A program made the position numbers and the translations under genes. The notes under the pieces are model-generated. The model saw nothing but the letters and a program-made list of their open reading frames with translations, had not been told where the DNA came from and did not search any database. 64,000 nt of DNA. Origin: Archivesica marissinica (taxonomy: Eukaryota; Mollusca; Bivalvia; Venerida; Vesicomyidae). Location of the stretch: NCBI GenBank assembly GCA_014843695.1, contig CM026394.1, forward strand, positions 42,943,787-43,007,786. The letters are read 5' to 3'. Shown here piece after piece: positions 56,596-64,000 of the stretch (the stretch's first letter is position 1; each line of letters starts with the position of its first letter).

Positions 56596-57711
56596 CTGGG
56601 TATATGAGGGTAAGGCTCTGCTATTTTGACAGCTGGCACGTAAGAGAGCTGTGTATATGAGGGTATTGTTCTGTTATTTTGACAGCTGGCACGTAAGAGA
56701 GCTGTGTATATGAGGGTATTGTTCTGTTATTTTGACAGCTGGCACGTAAGAGAGCTGTGTATATGAGGGTATTGTTCTGTTATTTTGACAGCTGGCACGT
56801 AAGAGAGCTGTGTATATGAGGGTATTGTTCTGTTATTTTGACAGCTGGCACGTAAGAGAGCTGTGTATATGAGGGTATTGTTCTGTTATTTTGACAGCTG
56901 GCACGTAAGAGAGCTGTGTATATGAGGGTATTGTTCTGTTATTTTGACAGCTGGCACGTAAGAGAGCTGTGTATATGAGGGTATTGTTCTGTTATTTTGA
57001 CAGCTGGCACGTAAGAGAGCTGTGTATATGAGGGTATTGTTCTGTTATTTTGACAGCTGGCACGTAAGAGAGCTGTGTATATGAGGGTATTGTTCTGTTA
57101 TTTTGACAGCTGGCACGTAAGAGAGCTGTGTATATGAGGGTATTGTTCTGTTATTTTGACAGCTGGCACGTAAGAGAGCTGTGTATATGAGGGTATTGTT
57201 CTGTTATTTTGACAGCTGGCACGTAAGAGAGCTGTGTATATGAGGGTATTGTTCTGTTATTTTGACAGCTGGCACGTAAGAGAGCTGTGTATATGAGGGT
57301 ATTGTTCTGTTATTTTGACAGCTGGCACGTAAGAGAGCTGTGTATATGAGGGTATTGTTCTGTTATTTTGACAGCTGGCACGTAAGAGAGCTGTGTATAT
57401 GAGGGTATTGTTCTGTTATTTTGACAGCTGGCACGTAAGAGAGCTGTGTATATGAGGGTATTGTTCTGTTATTTTGACAGCTGGCACGTAAGAGAGCTGT
57501 GTATATGAGGGTATTGTTCTGTTATTTTGACAGCTGGCACGTAAGAGAGCTGTGTATATGAGGGTATTGTTCTGTTATTTTGACAGCTGGCACGTAAGAG
57601 AGCTGTGTATATGAGGGTATTGTTCTGTTATTTTGACAGCTGGCACGTTAGAGAGCTGTGTATATGAGGGTATTGTTCTGTTATTTTGACAGCTGGCACG
57701 TAAGAGAGCTA
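56596..57711. repeat. 53-bp tandem repeat, about 20 near-identical units
   Basis: GAGCTGTGTATATGAGGGTA then TTGTTCTGTTATTTTGACAG and CTGGCACGTAAGA. Period 53 bp (56646 to 56699). The block AGCTGTGTATATGAGG...GTTCTGT is shared with the 64-bp unit, so the array probably grew from it. Confidence 0.95.
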
Positions 57712-57865
57712 ACTAAAACCCTTCATTATTCTTGTTGTTGATTGGATGCTTACCTGTGTTAAACAAGAAGTAAATATGTAACTATTTCAAACTGTATTGG
57801 CCGCCTCATAAAGTCATTATCAATATACTATAGCATGACAACAGACACTACAGTCAAACAACCAG

Positions 57866-58705
57866 GTCTGAACGATCAAAGATCAGACAGGTTCATTTCA
57901 TACACAATAATAGGGTGGTTAATATTTTAGTGCATTGGAAATTTGGTTTATATTATATAAATTACAACAGTAATGTAGATACATCATACTTGGCTGTGAC
58001 AGTTAGACCTTACTTTAAGAACTAGTGTTATTGTGGAATGTGGGTTCGAGCCCTACTTTGGAAAATACTTTTTATTAAAATATTTAATTATATTTATTTT
58101 ATAAACGAAATAGTCGTGCAACATCTAAAATACACACGCTATGTGGCTATATAAGTGCTTTTTACACATACCAGTCATATTCAGTACACAATGAACAAGC
58201 AAACACGACATAGCTGCGATGCTTGAAAAATTGTTAAAAATGTACATGCATTTTGTACGAAGGAGAATGGGTCTGGATTGCAGGTGGCGCTAAATCAAAC
58301 CAACCCATAGATTCATTTACTATTGATCTCACTTCTGACAGCGATGGGGACAGCGGCTCGGATACAGAGACAGCCAGCGAATGCGAAGATACTGATTGAT
58401 ACTGTGAAATGAACTGTAACTGTAATTGCTTGAAATGAAATAAAGTTGAAAATTAAATTATGAGAAAAAAAAATCAAAAAATGAGAGTAAAAATACATAC
58501 AATTCATTTTATATAAAATATAAATTTGGAAAAATAAATAGTAATAATACACCCAGTCGTTACCGTTCGGCCACGTATCATGTTCATTGATTTTACGATG
58601 TTTATATTTTATTATACTAATGTTATTATAATAATAAATGCCCCATGTTATACGAAAGCTTCCACCCCTCTGAAATGGATGTGGCCGATCTTTGATCGTT
58701 CAAAG
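57866..58705. repeat. Inverted repeat pair GAACGATCAAAGATC enclosing ~0.8 kb
   Basis: GAACGATCAAAGATCAGACA at about 57871 and GATCTTTGATCGTTC at about 58687-58701 are perfectly inverted over 15 bp, and agree at 18 of 20 positions over a longer span. These may be terminal repeats of a transposon that includes the coding piece at 58238-58399. Confidence 0.5.
58238..58399 (+). CDS. Possible C-terminal exon, acidic tail with SUMO-interaction-like motif
   Basis: A 53-codon frame without ATG, open from a TAA at 58235 to TGA at 58397-58399. The protein reads YEGEWVWIAGGAKSNQPIDS, then [20 protein letters not shown], and ends SECEDTD. TIDLTSDSD is the classical hydrophobic-plus-acidic form of a SUMO-interaction motif. 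AATAAA follows at 58439-58444, about 40 bp after the stop, as in a compact 3' UTR. Upstream exons were not identified. It is either the end of a host gene or of a transposon ORF bounded by the inverted repeats at 57866/58705. I do not recognise the family. Confidence 0.35.
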   Translation, partial: KCTCILYEGEWVWIAGGAKSNQPIDSFTIDLTSDSDGDSGSDTETASECEDTD

Positions 58706-58805
58706 TTGGAAGTTTATTTATACCGTCAACATAGACATTGTTGCGTCAATTAAATATGTTATCTATATACATTTGTATTAAGATTTGGCCATATATTGTT
58801 TTTAG

Positions 58806-59193
58806 TTTATACAAATTTAGTTTAGCTCGATTGCTAAACAGGTTCTTACAACATATACTAATCACTCTCGAGACCTCATTCCTGATGGAATCCATGGCCA
58901 CGAGGGAGAGAGAAGAGAGGGGGAGGAGAGAGGAGGGAGGGAGGAGAGATGGAGGGAGAGGGAGGGAGAGAGAGGGAGGAAGAAAGAGAGGAGAGAGGGA
59001 GGGGAAAGGAGAGAGGGAGGGAGATAGGAGAGAGGGAGGGAGGGAGAGAGGAGAGAGAGGGAGGGAGAGAGGAGAGTGGGAGGAAGGGGGAGAAAGGGAG
59101 AGAGAGAAAGGGAGAGAGGGAGGGAGAAAGGAGAGAGAGGGGGAGAAAGGGAGATAGGAGAGGGAGAGAGGGAGGGAGGGAGAGGAGAGGAGA

Positions 59194-59235
<42 letters not shown>

Positions 59236-59354
59236 GAGAGAGGAGAGAGGCATGTGGAATTTAATGCCTTGCCTAATGGTACAATCATAACGAGGCTCGA
59301 ACTCCAGGCCTTTCACACCTGAAGCGAACGCGCTACGACTGCGCTATCAGGACA
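58806..59354 (-). mobile_element. Family B SINE with ~330 bp purine-tract expansion
   Basis: Tail AATTTAGTTTAGCTCGATTG and GATGGAATCCATGGCCACGA are followed by a GGGAGA/GAGAGGGAGG tract from about 58905 to 59245. The rest of the body (GGAATTTAATGCCTTGCCTA) and the head (GCGCTACGACTGCGCTATCA) follow. The normal ~20-bp CT tract has expanded about 15-fold. It lies in the presumed intron after the carboxylesterase exon. Confidence 0.88.
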
Positions 59355-59431
59355 GTGTATGCTACACGGATTCCAATGTCACAGGCAGCCTACAGAATAA
59401 CTAATTAGTAATTACATTGCTTAGTACTTAC

Positions 59432-60953
59432 CCCGTTTTAGCAAAATTGGACCATAGTTTGATGACACGCTTCGATAACCTTGTTTCCCATTCCTTAGCA
59501 TAAAACGCCCAGTCTAGCACGTGCTCGGCATTCTTATATCCAAACACGAACGGTATCTCGTCCCCGTGTCCCAATTTATCGAACCAGGACATGTTACAAA
59601 ATAAGTGATTAGATGTGAGCTCGTCAAAATGATACATATATGTCCCTCTCAAAGACGTGGCATGATAATCTAACGTACTATACAAGGGTCGGCTGAATGT
59701 AAAGTCAGCATGCATCGCTAAGAACTCTTCTCTAATCATATGTTCATTATCAGGCTCCTGCCAGTTTGTATACTCGGCAATAATCGCGTCTTTGATGATA
59801 CTAGTACCCGCGTTGCATCCTGGGTAAGCAAGTTTCTGTAACGCAGATACAAAGGTTCTCTCAAACTCGGTCCTGCTTGGGAGGAAATGTTCTGGGTTCT
59901 CTACGCCAAAGAACGAACTGACCGCTAGACTTCCTTCGCCGCAGTTTGTACCAGTCATCAGGTCCAGAGATAAAAACAAGTCCCGTGATTTCTCCGGTAA
60001 TACAACGTTTTTCAGAAAGATATCTCTAGCAGGTGTTGTAATGAAGTATAGATCTACGTTAGGAATAAAAGGTGTAGGTATTGTTTTAAAGTCATTCTCG
60101 GGTAGTTCTAATATCTCCAATAAGCGCTTCCCCGCGATTGTTTTCAGACACAATATCATCTCTTTCGATGAAGAAGTCTCACAGCCTGCTAATCTTGCCA
60201 GTTTGTGAGAATCTTGCAGATGCCGGTTGTTGCTAGCCCACCATGACCCAGCAGTTCCAGACTGGGCGATCATTCGTTGAAACAGTCCCTTGTTTTCTGG
60301 ATACAGACCCTGAAATGTGGCACTCGCGGCGCCTGCAGATTCTCCAAAAACTGTAACTTTGTCTGGATCTCCCCCAAAAGCTTCGATGTTATCGTGGACC
60401 CATGTAAGTGCCATATGTTGGTCCCATAGGCCGTAGTTTCCAGGAGAGTGTTCATCTCCTGTGCTTAGAAACCCCCATAGGGACAACCTATAGTTGACAG
60501 TCACCACAACTACTCCTCCGTATGTGGCAAGATGGTCACCTTGATAAATATCCGAGGAACCAATGACAAACCCTCCCCCATGAATCCAAACCATCACTGC
60601 CAGTTGTTCATCCTGTTCATGTCTTTCAGGTGTATATATATTCAAATACAAACAGTCCTCCGAGTAGATGGTATCACTCTCGGGGTGAACTCCAATGTCA
60701 ATCTGCAGACATGCGTTCCCGTGTTTGACTGCTATAAGAGGCTCTATCGCTGCGGTCTTAGGTACCGGTTTCATGAAGCGTAATTCTCCGACCGGCGGCT
60801 CCGCGTACGGAATTTAGAAACACTAAGCTCTTCTCCAAATACATTTATATCTTCCGTATTTCCAATAACAGTGGCACTCTTTGTGTGTATAGTTGGGTTT
60901 GTATTGACCGATGTACAATAAATAAAAACTGGAAACAATCTAAAGACGAACAT
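59432..60953 (-). CDS. Type-B carboxylesterase/cholinesterase-like protein, frameshifted near the N-terminus, last exon missing
   Basis: An alpha/beta hydrolase that would hydrolyse carboxylic esters, probably secreted. From 60953 the minus strand encodes MFVFRLFPVFIYC..., a signal-peptide-like start, then GNTEDINVFGEELSVSKF. At about 60808-60813 the frame shifts; IPYAEPPVGELRFMKPVPKT continues in another frame. Numbering from that MKPVP Met: EDCLYLNIYTP at 39, oxyanion HGGGF at 65, nucleophile Ser146 in GESAGA, acid Glu280 in TGTNCGEGS, and His403 in GHGDEIPFVFG, a complete triad. The exon ends ...LWSNFAKTG at donor GTAAGT (59431). The usual last ~50 residues (WPxY region) are not found in the window. 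The shift could be a 10-bp deletion in FRGIPYA, or an assembly error. About 505 residues are present. Confidence 0.85.
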
Positions 60954-61093
60954 AGTTCACTGTTATCCGTCCAACTGCGTGTATGGTATATAAGCAGTAA
61001 TTGTATGCAAGCCCGTGTTTGACCTTGTATTTATCAGTAGGTAAATAATGTATGATACCAACTATACGATACACGAGACGTCTACTTAATCTA

Positions 61094-61322
61094 TTCAAAT
61101 TTATTTTAGCTCGATTGCGAAACAAGTTCTTACAACTTATATTAATCACTCTCGAGACCTCATTCCTGGTGGAATCCATCGCCACGAGGGAGAGAGAAGA
61201 GGCAACGTGGAATTTAAATGCCTTGCCTAAGGGCACAATCGTAATTGGCTCCAGCGGGGCTCGAGCTCTGTGCCGTTCGCATCTGAAGCGAACGCGTTAC
61301 CACTGCGCTATCACGACTTCCA
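61094..61322 (-). mobile_element. Family B SINE upstream of the carboxylesterase
   Basis: Near full-length. Its 3' end is ~140 bp upstream of the carboxylesterase ATG, in the same orientation as that gene. GAGAGAGAAGAGGCAACGTG centre and GCGCTATCACGACTTCC head are intact. Confidence 0.88.
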
Positions 61323-61329
61323 CAAGGTT

Positions 61330-61575
61330 TACTTCATCCTTCAATACATGTACATGTAATGTACAGTACAGGACTGTACATAGACATATCGGGTGTATGT
61401 TTATGGTGGGCCGTTGTCTAATGTTGTTAAAACTTGTGGCCCAAACCATTTGTATTTTCATGCTATGTATTGTACCTTTAAAGTGTATGTGTATGGCATA
61501 ATTATGTACTATTGATTTGCAATAAAATATCATTAAACTAAAACTCATGTATGTATATTGTGCATGTGTGTGCAT
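61330..61575. other. Possible retroelement or transcript 3' end
   Basis: GATTTGCAATAAAATATCAT followed by TAAACTAAAACT looks like a polyadenylated 3' end on the plus strand. No coding sequence recognised. Confidence 0.3.
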
Positions 61576-61577
61576 AA

Positions 61578-61835
61578 TGATTTAGCTTATTTACTCTCGC
61601 CACCGGCGAACCATGTGGGCGAGCGAAGGTATGCATGGTCTATTTATGTCAACTCCATTGCGGGAACTAGACATGTTTTCATGGGCAGGCTTAGCCGACA
61701 AAAGTGGCTAACCAGTAATAAGCCATGAATGTGGGATGGCTTGCTGGATAACACTACGATACGTGACCGAGCGAGTATCGAACCCTGGAGCCCTCGATTC
61801 CACAGATACCAGACTAGGGTATGGCAATCAACAGA
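61578..61835 (-). mobile_element. Family E SINE-like element
   Basis: Minus strand: B-box-like GGTTCGATACTCGCTCGG near the head, and at the 3' end CGCTCGCCCACATGGTTCGC then CGGTGGCGAGAGTAAATAAG, a hairpin followed by AAATAA. Other copies of this 3' end lie at 29637-29688 and near 7985. Confidence 0.6.
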
Positions 61836-62155
61836 CGTTGAAAGTCACTGAACCATTAAAATAGCTCGTTGTTAGATTTCAAAAGTATCTGAACATAAAT
61901 AAATTCTTATGAAATCGTTTTAATAACAGCATTCGGATGTATACTCGAGATACAATAACGTTGAATGCAGATGTTGATTGTTAGCGCCTTGAACTGATTC
62001 ATGAAATTAGAACTTGGGTTCGAGATTTTGGCGCGCATATGCTTTCGTCATCTGAACTGTATTATTTATAAATGTGTACATGAACATATGATGGTAATTC
62101 TAAACACCAGATATATGCAAACCGATGCACTAGTTCACAAGAACAAATGCTTGAT
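61836..62155. other. Unassigned
   Basis: No recognised content before the 38-bp array. Confidence 0.4.
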
Positions 62156-62159
62156 TTCA

Positions 62160-62625
62160 CATCAACGTCAAGGTCATGTGGTATTACTATTTGAAAGGTC
62201 AACCCCAAGGTCGTGTGTTATTGCTTATTTGAAAGGTCGACGTCAAGGTCGTGTAGTATGGCTTATTTGAAAGGTCGACGTCATGGTCGTGTAGTATGGC
62301 TTATTTGAAAGGTCGACGTCAAGGTCGTGTGGTATGGCTTATTTAAAAGGTCGACGTCAAGGTCGTGTGGTATGGCTTATTTGAAAGGTCGACGTCAAGG
62401 TCGTGTGTTATTGCTTATTTGAAAGGTCGACGTCAAGGTCGTGTAGTATGAATTATGTAAAAGGTCGACGTCAAGTAGTATGGCTTATTTGAAAGGTCGA
62501 CGTCATGGTCGTGTAGTATTGCTTATTTGAAAGGTCGACGCCAAGGTCGTGTGGTATGGCTTATTTGAAAGGCAATCTCAAGGTCGTTTGGTATGGCTTA
62601 TTTGAAAGGTCATATGAGGTGTCAT
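62160..62625. repeat. ~38-bp tandem repeat, about 11 units
   Basis: Units GAAAGGTCGACGTCAAGGTC GTGTGGTATGGCTTATTT with substitutions and a few shortened copies. Confidence 0.93.
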
Positions 62626-62629
62626 ATAC

Positions 62630-63180
62630 TATACGTTTGACCTACTTCATTTTCTAGTTACAATCATCTCTATATATATTAGTAGTAGTTATTGTCTAGG
62701 CTACGTGTGTCCGTCTGTCTGTGTAGAGGATAACGCCAATGTGTGTGGGTGGTTTTTGTAGAAACTGTGGATATGTATATACGGTTTGTCTAGGAGAAAA
62801 CGATTCGATTTTCGAAATCGTTCAAGGATTGTGACCAGCGAAAGGGTCACACATTGACTCCCTCACTTGAAGCTGCATAACCTTCACATTCAGGGGCACG
62901 ATATGGTCCGTTGACGAGTCGCCAGCTAATGGTTACTGATTGCTTATACACATGGCATGCAAGTATGGGATTCGGGAAGTACTGATGTTCATAAGGTGTG
63001 ACTGGCCCTTTTAATATGGGTGACACTATAATAAAAAAACATTTGGATATAAGTTCATATAACCTCAATAAGCTTTAAGCTTTCGATTAAATCCATTTTC
63101 ATTCTGTATACAATCGATATGTACTGTACATTATGAATGAATAAATATGTTTAAACCAAACAACATTTTACTTTACTTAA
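62630..63180. other. Unassigned
   Basis: AT-rich, no gene or repeat family recognised. The minus frame 62847-63068 has no known domain. Confidence 0.4.
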
Positions 63181-63185
63181 TACAT

Positions 63186-63193
63186 ATATATAC

Positions 63194-63237
<44 letters not shown>

Positions 63238-63262
63238 TATATATATATATATATATATATAT
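63186..63262. repeat. (TA)n microsatellite
   Basis: Two TA runs joined by TATTTATTATA. Confidence 0.95.
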
Positions 63263-63276
63263 TGATGTCCTTAATT

Positions 63277-63782
63277 GATACATTCGTGATCGTGATACAG
63301 CACTGAGAGGCATAGGAGGAAACAAGCTTAGACTTTATAAAACGTTTAAACTAGTTTTTGAAGCTGAACATTATTGCAAGTTTAGGCTTTATAAAACATT
63401 TAAACTAGTTTTTGAAGCTGAACATTATTGCAAATCAGTTGTAAACAAGTCATATAGGGGTGCCCTTGCAAAATTTAGAAGTGGTACAGCTACAATAGGC
63501 ATTGCAATTGGCAGATATAATGGTTTACCAATCAGGGATCGAATTTGTTTACAGTGTACTGACTGTGTTGTAGATGAAACTCATGTGTTATTACATTGTC
63601 CTCTGTACAATAGTTTACGAGCAGAATTGTTAAATGAAGCTTCTACACTGAATGGAAATTTTAATGCTTTTAATGATGGTGAAAAAATGGCTTATCTACT
63701 TTCTAATCTAGATATTGTATTTTTAAGTGCCAAAACCTGTTTTAATATTTTAAATAGAAGAAAAACATTGTTGTATAACTGA
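63277..63782 (+). pseudogene. LINE ORF2 C-terminal remnant with internal 19-codon duplication
   Basis: The plus frame reads RDRDTALRGIGGNKLRLYKT, FKLVFEAEHYCK and then a second, almost identical FRLYKTFKLVFEAEHYCK, followed by ALAKFRSGTATIGIAIGRY, RDRICLQCTDCVVDETHVLL and HCPLYNSLRAELLNE, ending RRKTLLYN and stop at 63780-63782. The CxxC...H...C knuckle is the C-terminal signature of several LINE clades. The frame is open, but everything upstream, including the reverse transcriptase, is replaced by a (TA)n tract. An AT-rich tail follows. Confidence 0.8.
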
Positions 63783-64000
63783 AGATTTTAACATATTGTA
63801 TATATAGTAATGTTGTAAATACATCACTGAGTATTAAGATATTATATAATTGTTCAGTATTTAACTAGTGCTGTGCGAAGGCTTTTACTGTACTTATTGT
63901 GTCTTAGAAAATTGTCTTCATTATATTGCTACGTTTTAAGTCTCTCATATTTCTTCTTAGAACGGTTTGCATGATGAAAGTTTCTATATTATGTAATTAT

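Noticed and set aside
944..61322. Genuine tRNA genes
   Set aside because: All tRNA-like segments with A and B boxes are attached to the same recurrent SINE bodies and tails; none stands alone with a clean cloverleaf and a Pol III terminator.

Overview
The window looks like a repeat-dense, AT-rich animal nuclear genome. Pol III SINEs with tRNA-like heads, non-LTR retrotransposons, Tc1/mariner, hAT and pogo-like DNA elements, intron-containing genes with GTAAGT donors, and long micro/minisatellites exclude a prokaryote. Reverse transcriptases and a TRIM-like coiled-coil/beta-propeller protein of the kind expanded in lophotrochozoans suggest a mollusc; this is inference, and the species is not determinable from the sequence.

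Layout. 1-13 kb is non-coding and packed with SINEs (local labels: family A, threonine-tRNA-like head and 3' hairpin; B, leucine-tRNA-like head and a CT-rich centre; C, sharing B's 3' tail), a GC-rich foldback, a 2.3 kb hexanucleotide array and LINE remnants. 13.3-15.3 kb is an indel-free 45-bp array. 17-24 kb holds three head-to-tail family A SINEs, a 5'-truncated LINE with a YADD reverse transcriptase inserted in an AT satellite, and an 83-bp satellite built from a family C SINE. 26-29.3 kb carries a LINE remnant and a deleted hAT element. 29.7-38.5 kb is a ~33-bp minisatellite that contains two nearly identical dead mariners, copied together as a ~2.17 kb tandem duplication. 38.7-45.9 kb is again SINEs, MITEs and minisatellites.

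Host-gene candidates are few and all on the minus strand except one. A TRIM-like gene (46002-49017, two exons seen) ends beside a 24-bp array and has its upstream exon edge amplified as 77-bp repeats. An intact 511-codon DDE-transposase-like ORF lies at 53187-54722. A type-B carboxylesterase (59432-60953) keeps its catalytic triad but has a frameshift in its FRGIPYA motif. A possible plus-strand acidic C-terminal exon with a SUMO-interaction-like motif lies at 58238-58399. A 1000-N gap (55247-56246) sits against a tandem array, so the true length there is unknown.

No operon-like or pathway relationship between the genes is visible. The dominant story is mobile-element and satellite turnover: SINE pieces becoming satellites, satellites hosting and duplicating transposons, and repeat arrays touching the edges of the TRIM-like gene. 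Family labels A-E and W-Z are my own, and repeat boundaries are accurate to roughly 5-20 bp.
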